This document shows positions 1-8,358 of a DNA stretch of 64,000 nucleotides, one piece after another. The notes beneath the pieces were generated by a model, which saw only the letters and a list, made by a program, of their open reading frames with translations, ran no database searches and was not told the DNA's origin. Made by a program: the position numbers and the translations under genes. Source of the DNA: Acetobacter farinalis (GTDB lineage Bacteria > Pseudomonadota > Alphaproteobacteria > Acetobacterales > Acetobacteraceae); assembly GCF_026240015.1 (NCBI RefSeq), contig NZ_JAPIUX010000008.1:19354-83353 (forward strand). Direction: 5' to 3'. The number at the start of each line of letters is the position of its first letter. The first letter of the stretch is position 1.

Positions 1-1
1 T

Positions 2-1066
2 GTCGATGTTGCAACCTCTCTGACACGCCACTGGCAGGTCGATCTTGCAGGCCGGTACGAGCACTATACAGATGTGGGTGATACCGAAACCGGCAAGATC
101 GCCACACGCTATGAGGTTTCTCCGCGTCTTGCGTTCCGCGCAACGATCTCGACCGGTTTCCATGCTCCCACGCTGGCGCAGGAGCATTACAGCGCACTGG
201 CTATCTCCCCCACGGCCGCGCGTGGCCTGATTGCCGTGAACTCTCCGGGCGCGCTGGCCAATGGTTCCTCTCCGCTCAAGCCGGAGCGTTCCACCAATGC
301 CAGCGGCGGAATTGTCATGGAGCCGTTCCGCAAATTGCATGTGACAGTCGATGTTTATCAGATCAACCTGCGTGATCAGATCATGCCGGGCGGGCAGGTT
401 TATGGTGCGCAGGCGGCGTCAGCCCTCACCATGAACGGCTTTGCCCTGCCGAGTGATGTGAATACATGGAGCCCGGCTTCTCTCTCCACCCACTGGTTTG
501 CCAATGTGGCCAGCACTCGCACGCAGGGGCTGGACCTGACAGCAACCTACCCCACACAACTGGGCACTATCGGGCGGATCGACTGGGATGTCGCCATCAA
601 CCTCAACCGCACGCGCCTGACCCATCAGGGGACAGATGCGCAGGGAAATCCGCTGATGAATGCGCAGAGTATTGCGTATCTCACCACGGCTTATCCGCGC
701 AGCAAGATGATTTTTGGCGGGCGTTTCACAAGCGGGAAATGGACAGTCGGGGTGCATGAAATCCGGTATGGCCAGACAACCTCCCAGCTCACTTATTACG
801 GGGGTGCGGGCAACACCAGCTCCCTGTCCAGCACGGTGTTCAGAGAGTTCCATAACACACCGAAATTTATCACGAATCTGGAAGTGACATACCGCGTGCA
901 CCCCAGACTGGCGCTGACACTGGGTGGCAACAACATGTTTGATGCCCGCCCCAGCCGCGTGCCGGACAACAACCGCTATCTTGGCGCACCGCAATACTAC
1001 ATGAGCACATCCCAGCTTGGCATGAATGGCGGGTTCTATTACCTGCGGGGTGATCTCAGCTTCTAA
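2..1066 (+). CDS. TonB-dependent outer-membrane receptor, C-terminal part
   Basis: This is the last 354 residues of a TonB-dependent receptor; the plug domain and early barrel lie before the window. The frame is open from base 2. Typical barrel features are visible: alternating amphipathic strands, a conserved segment with S-T-G-F-H-A-P-T near residue 50, and a final strand ending in Phe (R-G-D-L-S-F), which is the usual outer-membrane insertion signal. Such receptors import siderophores, cobalamin, sugars or other large substrates using ExbB/ExbD/TonB energy. The substrate cannot be told from the barrel alone, and the downstream neighbour (dihydroxyacetone kinase) is on the opposite strand, so context does not help. 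Confidence 0.9.
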   Translation, partial: VDVATSLTRHWQVDLAGRYEHYTDVGDTETGKIATRYEVSPRLAFRATISTGFHAPTLAQEHYSALAISPTAARGLIAVNSPGALANGSSPLKPERSTNASGGIVMEPFRKLHVTVDVYQINLRDQIMPGGQVYGAQAASALTMNGFALPSDVNTWSPASLSTHWFANVASTRTQGLDLTATYPTQLGTIGRIDWDVAINLNRTRLTHQGTDAQGNPLMNAQSIAYLTTAYPRSKMIFGGRFTSGKWTVGVHEIRYGQTTSQLTYYGGAGNTSSLSSTVFREFHNTPKFITNLEVTYRVHPRLALTLGGNNMFDARPSRVPDNNRYLGAPQYYMSTSQLGMNGGFYYLRGDLSF

Positions 1067-1249
1067 GAAAGCGTAGCGCGACTTTTTAGAATGATCTGCT
1101 TTTGGTTGTGATATTTGGCCATGGTCCATGCGTTTTTCGTTTCTGGAGAACGCATGGATAAAGGCCCGGAACGGGTGTCTGGTCTATCTGACGGTTTTGG
1201 AAATCAGGCTGGGTCAGTCAGCATGTTTTCCTTTTTCTTGGTTTAAGAA

Positions 1250-1297
1250 AAAACGCCTGTGCGCACTGGATTTTCCAGTCTGCACAGGCGTTTTTTT
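1250..1297. terminator. Bidirectional Rho-independent terminator
   Basis: A 10-bp stem (ACGCCTGTGC / GCACAGGCGT) encloses an inner ACTGGA/TCCAGT stem. It is flanked by A-rich sequence on the left and a run of T on the right. It sits between the convergent receptor gene and dihydroxyacetone kinase and can serve both. The 180 bases between the receptor stop and this hairpin hold nothing else I recognise. Confidence 0.85.
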
Positions 1298-1335
1298 GTT
1301 CTGGCAAGGGAGGCCCTTCCTTGCAGCAGGCAGGG

Positions 1336-2982
1336 TCAGATTTTGCGGGCGAGGGCCTCGAACACGCAGGCAACGGCTTCCGCGCCGGGGTCCGGCACGT
1401 TGGCCAGTTTGGCTTCCGGCACGTAGGAGGCGCGGCCCGCGTTTGCGCGGGTCATGTGTTTTGTGGCGTCTGCGCCAGCACGGGCGGCCTGTGCGGCGTC
1501 CGCCAGAGAGCCTCCGTCCGCCAGAACCGTCAAGGCCGGTTGCAGGGCATCAATCATGGTGCGGTCACCCGGTTTGGCTCCGCCATGCTGCTGCACGGCG
1601 TTCAGCCCTTCCAGCAGAGCCTTCTGCCATGGGCCTGTGCTGCGCCCTGCGGCAGAGAACAGGATGGAGAGCAGAACACCGCTGGACCCCCCGGCATGGC
1701 GCGCCAGAACTGCCCCGATCGTGGAGAGCAGCGGCAGAGGCTCGGCCAGAGGCAAGCGGTCTATCGTTTTCAGAATTTCCTGAGCGCCCTCTGCAAAGGT
1801 AGACCCGGCATCACCATCGCCAATCTGGGCATCCAGCGCATTCAGCGCGTCCTTGTTCTTGATCAGGGTTTCTGCGGCCAGCCGGATGGCAGCTTCGACC
1901 TTGGGGGAAGAGGAGGGCGGGAAGCGGAAAGTTTTCGGCAGTTCCGGCAGGGGGCGCACGGCGGGCGCTCCGAACGGGGCGGAACCCGGCCACGCCCAGG
2001 CTTCCACCGGTGCGTTCAGGGCTGTGCGGATGTCCTCATTCAGCGGGATGGCTGTCAGGGAAAAGCCATTCATATCCAGCGCTGTCATCATGGGGGCCGG
2101 GCCGATAATCAGATCAACCTGTTTGGCCAGATCGGTTTTGGCAAAGGATGTGAGCAGCAGTGTCATTTCAATGGGCGGTACGGCGCCCAGCATGTTCAGC
2201 AGCAGGCCGTAGCGCTCATGCTGGCCCGGTGGGTTTTTGGCCGGCAGGGCTTTGGAGAGGGTGTCAGCGGCCAGCGCCATCAGCGTATCAGCGTCAGCCA
2301 GTGCAATCTGCTGTGCGCCGGGCTCACCATGGATGCCCAGCCCGAGTTCCGCCTGGTCAGCCGCCAGACGGCTGGTGTGGGCGGGGTCATAAGCGTTGCA
2401 GTCGCTCAGGGAAAGGCCAAGGGAGGAAATGCGCGCGGCGGCAGCGCGGGCGCGTTCTGCCACACGGGCCAGAGGCTCGCCTTGCCGGGCCGCATGGCCG
2501 GCAATTTTATGCACCAGAAGAGTGCCCGCCAGACCACGGGCAAAGTGATTATCAGGCAGGGCAATATCATCCCCCACCACCACGGTTTCCACCTGATACC
2601 CCATACCCCGCGCCTGCTCGGCCGCCAGAGCGAAGTTCAGCCGGTCTCCCGTATAGCTTTTGATCACCAGCAGGCAGCCTGCCTTGCCGGTAACAGCCAG
2701 AATCCCTGCCAGAACAGCATCCACACTGGGAGAGGCGAAAACAGACCCGCAGATGGCGGCATCCAGCATCCCCGCCCCCACAAACCCCGCATGGGTGGGT
2801 TCATGCCCGGCCCCGCCGCCGGAAATAATCGCCACATGCTCCGGATTCCGCTCTTTTCGTATCACAACGCGGATGTCCGGATAGCCATCCAGTCGGCAGA
2901 GATGCTGGCCCATGGAGGAGCGGAGCAGACCATCCAGAGAGTCGCCTACAAGTGTTTCGCGAGTGTTGAAAAAGCGCTTCAT
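1336..2982 (-). CDS. Dihydroxyacetone kinase, fused DhaK-DhaL, ATP-dependent
   Basis: This 548-residue protein joins a DhaK substrate-binding domain (about 1-330) to a DhaL ATP-binding domain (about 345-548). That is the arrangement of single-chain ATP-dependent dihydroxyacetone kinases, unlike the separate subunits of the PTS-dependent enzyme. DhaK shows the G-G-G-A-G-H-E-P motif and the L-G-I-H-G-E segment whose His forms a hemiaminal with the substrate. DhaL shows I-G-D-G-D-A-G and H-A-G-G-S-S-G, which hold Mg-nucleotide. The product is dihydroxyacetone phosphate, which fits a glycerol- or dihydroxyacetone-using acetic acid bacterium. I chose the ATG at 2982, preceded by GAGGGAG; an in-frame ATG 11 codons upstream lacks such a site. 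The gene stands alone. Confidence 0.93.
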   Translation of the reverse strand: MKRFFNTRETLVGDSLDGLLRSSMGQHLCRLDGYPDIRVVIRKERNPEHVAIISGGGAGHEPTHAGFVGAGMLDAAICGSVFASPSVDAVLAGILAVTGKAGCLLVIKSYTGDRLNFALAAEQARGMGYQVETVVVGDDIALPDNHFARGLAGTLLVHKIAGHAARQGEPLARVAERARAAAARISSLGLSLSDCNAYDPAHTSRLAADQAELGLGIHGEPGAQQIALADADTLMALAADTLSKALPAKNPPGQHERYGLLLNMLGAVPPIEMTLLLTSFAKTDLAKQVDLIIGPAPMMTALDMNGFSLTAIPLNEDIRTALNAPVEAWAWPGSAPFGAPAVRPLPELPKTFRFPPSSSPKVEAAIRLAAETLIKNKDALNALDAQIGDGDAGSTFAEGAQEILKTIDRLPLAEPLPLLSTIGAVLARHAGGSSGVLLSILFSAAGRSTGPWQKALLEGLNAVQQHGGAKPGDRTMIDALQPALTVLADGGSLADAAQAARAGADATKHMTRANAGRASYVPEAKLANVPDPGAEAVACVFEALARKI

Positions 2983-3506
2983 GGATAATCTGCTCCCTCG
3001 TTGTGCTGAGTACAAGAGAGTTCAGACTAGTCCGGTTCCCCACGCATGTGGAATGGGGGGGACAGGCCGTGGCTATCAAATCAGGCCATCCGGCCCCGTG
3101 CGTCGGGGGTAAAACCCTGTGCCCGGGCAAGCCAAAACTGCGGGCTTTATGCGTTTTATGGCAGGATTATCCGGAAAGGCAGGGAGGCAGGGGTGTCCCG
3201 GTTTGTCCCGCTGCCATGAGAGGCCATCAAATGTTTGTTATTTCCAGACTCACCGTGCCGCATCGCCAGTTGATGCCCGTGTTGAGGTCTGTGTGCCGTG
3301 GTCCCTGTGCCGGGTGTGTCAGGCCCCCTGATGTCAGCCGCTCTCGCTGCGGTGCGGTGTCGGAAGCCTGAAGAGGCGAGAATGGGTCTAAGAGCGCCCG
3401 TTTCCGACTGTAATGAGAGGGGTTGGTGTAAACGGATAAAGAACTAAAAATAATCGGTGTTTTTTAGAAAATATGGTCTGCGGAGTTACTGAAGTCCGCG
3501 GTCTCT
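2983..3506. other. Intergenic region upstream of the dihydroxyacetone kinase gene
   Basis: About 520 bases lie between the start of the kinase and the 3' hairpin of thiC. No frame here has a convincing start, ribosome site or protein-like composition. The promoter of the kinase should lie in the part nearest 2983, but I could not pick one with confidence. A weak hairpin (GCGGA ... TCCGC, around 3481-3499) lies beyond the thiC terminator candidate. Confidence 0.5.
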
Positions 3507-3531
3507 CCCCTCTGCATCTGGTGCAGAGGGG
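3507..3531 (-). terminator. Hairpin downstream of thiC, probable terminator
   Basis: A perfect 10-bp stem (CCCCTCTGCA / TGCAGAGGGG) with a 5-base loop lies just beyond the thiC stop codon. No U-tract follows immediately on the minus strand, so it may stop transcription inefficiently, act with the second hairpin beyond it, or simply stabilise the 3' end. Confidence 0.55.
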
Positions 3532-3542
3532 ATAGGAGGGGC

Positions 3543-5411
3543 TTATTCAGCAGGAACGTAGACAGTGCCGCCAGCTTTGCGGAACTCTTCGTTCTTCTGC
3601 TCAATGCCCGCCATACGCACGGCATCTTCCTTCAGATCCTGACTGATCCGCATGGAGCAGAACTTCGGGCCGCACATGGAGCAGAAGTGAGCGGATTTGT
3701 GCGCTTCCTTCGGCATGGTTTCATCGTGATACGCACAGGCTGTATCCGGATCGAGCGAAAGATTGAACTGGTCCTGCCAGCGGAAGGAGAAACGTGCCCG
3801 GCTCAGGGCATCATCCCGCAGTTTTGCCGCCGGGTGGCCTTTGGCGAGGTCGGCGGCGTGGGCTGCAATCCGGTAGGTAATCACACCGGTTTTCACATCG
3901 TTGCGGTCCGGCAGGCCCAGATGTTCCTTGGGAGTCACGTAGCAGAGCATGGCAGTACCAAACCAGCCGATCATGGCCGCGCCAATGGCAGAGGTGATGT
4001 GGTCATACCCCGGAGCGATATCGGTGGTCAGTGGCCCGAGCGTGTAGAACGGGGCTTCACCACAGTCACGCAGCTGCTTGTCCATGTTTTCCTTGATCTT
4101 GTGCATGGGCACATGCCCCGGCCCTTCGATCATGACCTGGCAGCCCTTGGCCCAGGCAATCTGGGTCAGTTCGCCCAGAGTTTCCAGCTCGGCAAACTGG
4201 GCGGCATCATTCGCGTCCGCAATGCTGCCGGGGCGCAGGCCATCCCCCAGAGAGAAGGACACATCATAGGCGCGCATGATGTCACAAATCTCTTCAAAAT
4301 GCTCATACAGGAAGCTTTCCCGATGCCCGTTCAGGCACCAGCTTGCCATGATGGAGCCGCCGCGGGAGACAATGCCCGTCACGCGGTTGGCTGTCAGCGG
4401 AACATGCTGGAGGCGAACGCCTGCGTGGATGGTGAAGTAATCCACACCCTGTTCCGCCTGCTCGATCAGGGTATCCCGGAACACTTCCCAGTTCAGTTTG
4501 CTGACATCCCCGCCCACTTTTTCAAGAGCCTGATACAGCGGCACGGTGCCAATGGGGGTGGGAGAGTTACGCAGGATCCAGTCACGAATGTTATGGATGT
4601 TGCGGCCGGTGGAAAGGTCCATCACGGTATCCGCACCCCAGCGGATGGACCAGACCAGCTTTTCCACTTCTTCAGCGGCGGAAGAGGTGACGGCAGAATT
4701 GCCGATATTGGCGTTCACTTTCACAAGGAAGTTACGGCCAATAATCACCGGCTCCAGTTCCGGGTGATTGATGTTTGCCGGAATAATGGCGCGGCCACGG
4801 GCAATTTCTTCCCGCACGAATTCCGGTGTCACGAAAGACGGAATGGCCGCGCCGAATGAGTCACCATCCGCAAGGCGGGCCGCGGCCTCATCCGCTGCTT
4901 TCAGGCGGCCGAGATTTTCGCGGTGCGCGACATAGATCATCTCTTCCGTGATCACACCGGCTTTTGCGAATTCATACTGCGTGACAGGCTGGCCGGCCTG
5001 CCCCTTCAGAACCGTGTGCGGGGCAGGGCAGGGGGCAACAAGCTGTTCGCCCTGTGCGTTGCCATTATCTTCCGGCTTTACCGCGCGGGGCGTGGCCTGA
5101 ACCAGATTGCGCTTTGCCAGCCAGGGGGCGCGGGGCTTGGGCAGGCCGGCGCGCACGTCAATCTGTTCTGCCTCGTCCGTGTAGGGGCCGGACGTATCAT
5201 ACACGCGCAAAGGCGGTTCGTTGGCAGAGGGGTCCAGCAGGATTTCACGGAACGGAACACGGATGTCCGGCCGGTCTGCCGGGCTCGAATAGACTTTTCT
5301 GGAACCACGAATGGGGCCGGTTGTCACCTGGCCGGGGGCCGGGGCCGCTGTGTTGGCAGGTTTCGGGTTGCCGGTTACCGCCTGCGTGGCGGGTGTGTCA
5401 GTTCGGGTCAT
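3543..5411 (-). CDS. thiC: Phosphomethylpyrimidine synthase ThiC
   Basis: ThiC is a radical-SAM enzyme that converts 5-aminoimidazole ribotide into hydroxymethylpyrimidine phosphate for thiamine synthesis. The 622-residue protein carries the C-terminal cluster motif C-x2-C-x4-C (F-C-S-M-C-G-P-K-F-C) that binds the [4Fe-4S] cluster, and the long conserved ThiC core with the E-G-P-G-H-V-P segment. Length matches the long proteobacterial form with the extra N-terminal domain. The ATG at 5411 is preceded by GAGGAGAG at good spacing; an upstream ATG at 5465 is not. The gene is monocistronic here and is controlled by the TPP riboswitch in its leader. Confidence 0.97.
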   Translation of the reverse strand: MTRTDTPATQAVTGNPKPANTAAPAPGQVTTGPIRGSRKVYSSPADRPDIRVPFREILLDPSANEPPLRVYDTSGPYTDEAEQIDVRAGLPKPRAPWLAKRNLVQATPRAVKPEDNGNAQGEQLVAPCPAPHTVLKGQAGQPVTQYEFAKAGVITEEMIYVAHRENLGRLKAADEAAARLADGDSFGAAIPSFVTPEFVREEIARGRAIIPANINHPELEPVIIGRNFLVKVNANIGNSAVTSSAAEEVEKLVWSIRWGADTVMDLSTGRNIHNIRDWILRNSPTPIGTVPLYQALEKVGGDVSKLNWEVFRDTLIEQAEQGVDYFTIHAGVRLQHVPLTANRVTGIVSRGGSIMASWCLNGHRESFLYEHFEEICDIMRAYDVSFSLGDGLRPGSIADANDAAQFAELETLGELTQIAWAKGCQVMIEGPGHVPMHKIKENMDKQLRDCGEAPFYTLGPLTTDIAPGYDHITSAIGAAMIGWFGTAMLCYVTPKEHLGLPDRNDVKTGVITYRIAAHAADLAKGHPAAKLRDDALSRARFSFRWQDQFNLSLDPDTACAYHDETMPKEAHKSAHFCSMCGPKFCSMRISQDLKEDAVRMAGIEQKNEEFRKAGGTVYVPAE

Positions 5412-5511
5412 TAACGCTCTCCTCTGCCCAGAGGAGGACAGAAGCCGGAAGTGGCTCCGCTGCATGGGGGGACACGTATACAGCCCTGCAACGGCGAACG
5501 TCTTCTGGCAC

Positions 5512-5642
5512 CAGTCCCTCCGCCGGTATGATCCGGATCAGGTTCCCCACCAGGTGCGGTATGCCTCTGGTGGCAGGGTCACCACGCGTTGCCCTTGCGG
5601 GACAGAGTGGCCTCTCAGTTCCTTGCCGGAACACCCCTTGGT
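5512..5642 (-). promoter_or_regulatory. TPP riboswitch (THI element) upstream of thiC
   Basis: On the minus strand the leader contains the conserved THI-box parts in order: a 5' GGGGTG, the CTGAGAGG pyrimidine-sensing segment, GACCCT, and the 3' block GAACCTGATCCGG followed by TCATACCGGCG and AGGGA. It lies about 100 bases upstream of the thiC start. Binding of thiamine pyrophosphate is expected to repress thiC. The space between aptamer and start codon contains GAGGAG and its complement CCTCT next to each other, consistent with control of ribosome access rather than a clear terminator; that mode is inference. Confidence 0.93.
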
Positions 5643-5871
5643 CTCTTTGTGGCCCCGAGCAGATAGCGTTCCGGAGTGGTCTGTCAAGAAAAATCCGGAT
5701 GAGGTGAGGAGATGTCCCGGGAACCCCCATCACATTGTGGTGTTACGAAGGGGTCTGTTCAGCAGGCGGAACGACACGAAAACAGGCGCATTGGAAATGT
5801 CTGGTCCGCCGGGAGTAAGAAAGGGGTTCATTCACCGTGCACTTGTTGCAAGGGGGTGGTATTAAAAAATC
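5643..5871. other. Divergent intergenic region between thiC leader and sugar porter
   Basis: It should hold the thiC promoter (minus strand) and the promoter of the sugar porter (plus strand). An imperfect palindrome around 5729-5742 (ATCACA/TGTGGT) is the only notable element. The transporter ribosome site AAGGGGGTGG lies near 5848-5857. Confidence 0.4.
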
Positions 5872-7320
5872 ATGAAGTTAGATAACAGGAAGACTAAAAG
5901 TATAATATATCGTGTCAAAATATCTCAAAATGCGCATCTTGTCTTATGGTTGGCATCTCTTGTTTCGGCAATATGTGGCGGACTTTACGGGTATGACACG
6001 GGTATTATTTCTGGAACTCTCCTTCTTATTACTAAAGATTTGCACCTGACATCAGGGCAGGAAGAGCTTGTGACGTCTGCCATCCTTGTTGGGGCGGTTG
6101 TGGGGGCTTTGTGTATCTCCTGGCTTTCTGAACGCTTCGGGCGGCGGATGTCGGTTATGGTTGTCACGGCGGTGTTTGTGGTGGGCGCGGTGGCCTGTTC
6201 CCGCGCGCCAGATGTGACATCTCTGGTTATTGCCCGTGTTTTTCTGGGTCTTGCCGTTGGGGGTGCCACGCAGGTGGTGCCAACTTATATTTCCGAACTT
6301 GCGCCAGCCAGCAAGCGCGGCAATCTGGTGACCATGTTTAACGTTGCGATTGGTGTGGGGATTTTTCTGGCCAATCTTGTTGGCTTTGTGATGCGGGATG
6401 CCTGGGGTTGGCGTCCGATGATTTCTGTTGCGGCAATTCCGGCGGCATTTGTTTTTGTCTGCATGTTCTTCCTGCCGAAAAGCCCGCGCTGGACGGCAGA
6501 CAATGAAGGATTGACCTCTGCGGTGGAGCAGCTTGGTCGTGTTCGGAGTTCTCACAAGACCATTCACCGGGAAATTCGGGAAATTCAAAAAAACGCGTCC
6601 GACATGGATGAAACTGAACGCGGCTGGAAAGGTCTGATGCTGCCGTGGGCTCGTCCGGCGGTTGTCGCGGCGTTGGGGATTGCCTTTTTCACGCAGGCGG
6701 GTGGCCTGGAGATGATGATCTATTATGCCCCCACCTTCCTGTCAGACGCAGGGTTTGGCAATTCCTCCGCCTTGCTGGCCAGTCTGGGGATTGCCATCGT
6801 CTATCTCATCATGACGTTGCTGGGCTGCATTTTTGTAGACCGGATCGGCCGCCGCCGCCTGATTCTCATCATGGGGCCGGGGTCTGTCATCAGCCTGCTC
6901 GGGCTGGGGGTCATGTTCGCGCTTCATCCCGACAAGGGCAGTGTGGGGAGCTGGGCAATTATCGCGTTCATGCTTCTGTTCATGATGTTCAACGCGGGCG
7001 GTATTCAGGTTGTGGGCTGGCTGCTGGGGGCTGAACTGTTCCCGCTGCCCATGCGGGCCGCTGCAACCAGCCTGCATGCTGCCGTGCTGTGGGGGGCCGA
7101 TCTTCTTGTCACCTCTACGGCACTGACACTGGTGCAGCTTGTCACACTGGGCGGCACCATGTGGATTTATGCAGGGGTTAATCTGGCTTCCGTGATTTTT
7201 GTCTACTTCCTTGTGCCGGAAACAGCCGGGGCCTCACTGGAAGATATCGAAGCCGCTCTGCGGCGGGGCGAGTTCCGGCCGCGCCGGGGGGAGGATCCGC
7301 GCATCCGCTCCTCGCACTAA
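5872..7320 (+). CDS. Sugar porter family MFS transporter
   Basis: This 482-residue inner-membrane protein has the 12-helix pattern of the sugar porter branch of the major facilitator superfamily. Hallmarks are Y-G-Y-D-T-G in helix 1, the E-R-F-G-R-R loop after helix 2, P-K-S-P-R-W after helix 6, the D-R-I-G-R-R repeat after helix 8, and P-E-T-A-G after helix 12. Family members are usually sugar:H+ symporters (xylose, galactose, arabinose, glucose). The exact sugar is not inferable. The first about 20 codons are unusually A+T-rich compared with the rest. It appears to be a single-gene unit ending at a bidirectional terminator. Confidence 0.9.
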   Translation: MKLDNRKTKSIIYRVKISQNAHLVLWLASLVSAICGGLYGYDTGIISGTLLLITKDLHLTSGQEELVTSAILVGAVVGALCISWLSERFGRRMSVMVVTAVFVVGAVACSRAPDVTSLVIARVFLGLAVGGATQVVPTYISELAPASKRGNLVTMFNVAIGVGIFLANLVGFVMRDAWGWRPMISVAAIPAAFVFVCMFFLPKSPRWTADNEGLTSAVEQLGRVRSSHKTIHREIREIQKNASDMDETERGWKGLMLPWARPAVVAALGIAFFTQAGGLEMMIYYAPTFLSDAGFGNSSALLASLGIAIVYLIMTLLGCIFVDRIGRRRLILIMGPGSVISLLGLGVMFALHPDKGSVGSWAIIAFMLLFMMFNAGGIQVVGWLLGAELFPLPMRAAATSLHAAVLWGADLLVTSTALTLVQLVTLGGTMWIYAGVNLASVIFVYFLVPETAGASLEDIEAALRRGEFRPRRGEDPRIRSSH

Positions 7321-7380
7321 AGAGGAAAGCAGGGGGATGTTCCCTCTGCCTGATCCCGGTTTTGCGGTGAAAAGTGAAAA

Positions 7381-7408
7381 GAAAGGCTCCTGCGGGAGCC
7401 TTTCCTGT
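7381..7408. terminator. Bidirectional Rho-independent terminator
   Basis: A perfect 10-bp stem (GAAAGGCTCC / GGAGCCTTTC) with a 4-base loop sits between the convergent sugar porter and the acetoin reductase gene. It has A-rich sequence on one side and T-rich sequence on the other. Confidence 0.8.
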
Positions 7409-7415
7409 TGTGGTT

Positions 7416-8207
7416 TCAGCGGAAAACCAGCCCGCCATCAATCATGACGGATTGGCCTGTCATGTAATCAGCATCCGCGCTGGCCAGATAGGAGACAAAG
7501 CCTGCCACATCGTCCGGTGTTTCAACCCGGCCAAGAGCAATGCCATCGACATACTTCTTGTAGGTCTCACCAATGGCGGCCCCGGTTTCTTCCGCCATGC
7601 GGCGGTCAATATCTGTCCACATCGCGGTGCCCACCACGCCGGGGCAATAGGCGTTGACGGTAATGCCGGAGGAGGCAAGCTCCTTGGCGGCGGCCTGTGT
7701 CAGGGCGCGGACAGCGAATTTTGTGGCGGAATAAATGCCCAGAAGCGGGTAGCTCTCATGCCCCGCAATGGAGCAGGCATTGATGATTTTGCCCCGACTC
7801 TTCTGTGCCTGAAAGGTTTTGGCAGCGGCCTGAATGCCCCAGAGGGTGCCCTGCACATTGATACGGAAAATGGTCTCCACATCCGCCGGGGTGGCCTCCA
7901 GAATGGAGCCGACCTGTGCGATGCCGGCATTATTGACCATAATATCAACCGCCCCGAGAGCCGCTCCGGCCTCCTTCAGGACGGAAAAGACCTGTTCCCG
8001 GTTACTGACATCCGCAGTGAGGGGAAGTGCGACGCCCCCCAGCGCGCCAATTTCGGCGGCCACAGCGGCCAGCTTGTCCTTGTTGAGGTCTGTCAGCACG
8101 ACAGCCGCGCCATCGCGTGCCAGACGCAGGGCAATTCCGCGCCCGATCCCTTGGGCGGCCCCGGTGACAATGGCGGTTTTTCCCGCCAGTTTTCCTGAAA
8201 GAGACAT
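7416..8207 (-). CDS. budC: Acetoin(diacetyl) reductase / meso-2,3-butanediol dehydrogenase, SDR family
   Basis: This 263-residue short-chain dehydrogenase has the NAD(P)-binding T-G-A-A-Q-G-I-G motif at the N terminus, the N-N-A-G motif, and the catalytic Ser...Tyr-x3-Lys set (N-A-C-S-I-A-G-H followed by Y-S-A-T-K). The blocks K-I-I-N-A-C-S, N-A-Y-C-P-G-V-V, M-W-x-x-I-D-R and D-Y-M-T-G-Q-S closely follow BudC-type (S)-acetoin-forming diacetyl reductases. It should reduce diacetyl to acetoin and acetoin to butanediol, relevant to overflow metabolism of pyruvate and lactate in acetic acid bacteria. The start has only a weak ribosome site. The symbol is by family resemblance; related polyol-dehydrogenase roles remain possible. 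Confidence 0.82.
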   Translation of the reverse strand: MSLSGKLAGKTAIVTGAAQGIGRGIALRLARDGAAVVLTDLNKDKLAAVAAEIGALGGVALPLTADVSNREQVFSVLKEAGAALGAVDIMVNNAGIAQVGSILEATPADVETIFRINVQGTLWGIQAAAKTFQAQKSRGKIINACSIAGHESYPLLGIYSATKFAVRALTQAAAKELASSGITVNAYCPGVVGTAMWTDIDRRMAEETGAAIGETYKKYVDGIALGRVETPDDVAGFVSYLASADADYMTGQSVMIDGGLVFR

Positions 8208-8308
8208 CAGCGTGATCTTTTTCTGAAGGCGCGTTTCGCACAGTGCCTCGCGCCGGAAATATCAACGCGGCTGCCACGGGGCAGACTTCAGTCATCACGG
8301 AGTTATGA

Positions 8309-8345
8309 CCCCGGCCCACCCCTGTTTAGACAGGGCAGGCCGGGG
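8309..8345 (-). terminator. Strong hairpin downstream of accC
   Basis: An 8-bp outer stem CCCCGGCC/GGCCGGGG encloses an inner stem CCTGT/ACAGG, about 14 bases after the accC stop. The following minus-strand sequence is only weakly U-rich. It is likely the 3' end of the aroQ-accB-accC transcript. Confidence 0.6.
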
Positions 8346-8358
8346 GCTGCGCGCCCAA

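Noticed and set aside
1128..1802. Plus-strand frame beginning between the receptor and the kinase
   Set aside because: It crosses a strong terminator hairpin and then runs antisense to the kinase.
1321..2988. Long open frame on the plus strand antisense to the dihydroxyacetone kinase
   Set aside because: It mirrors codon periodicity of a clearly conserved GC-rich gene and has no family features; Gly/Gln/Arg-rich shadow.
3003..3371. Plus-strand frames in the gap before thiC
   Set aside because: No ribosome site, Cys/Arg-rich random composition, no relative recognised.
5729..5742. Imperfect ATCACA/TGTGGT palindrome as a CRP-like site
   Set aside because: Too short and imperfect to call; left as a note in the intergenic entry.
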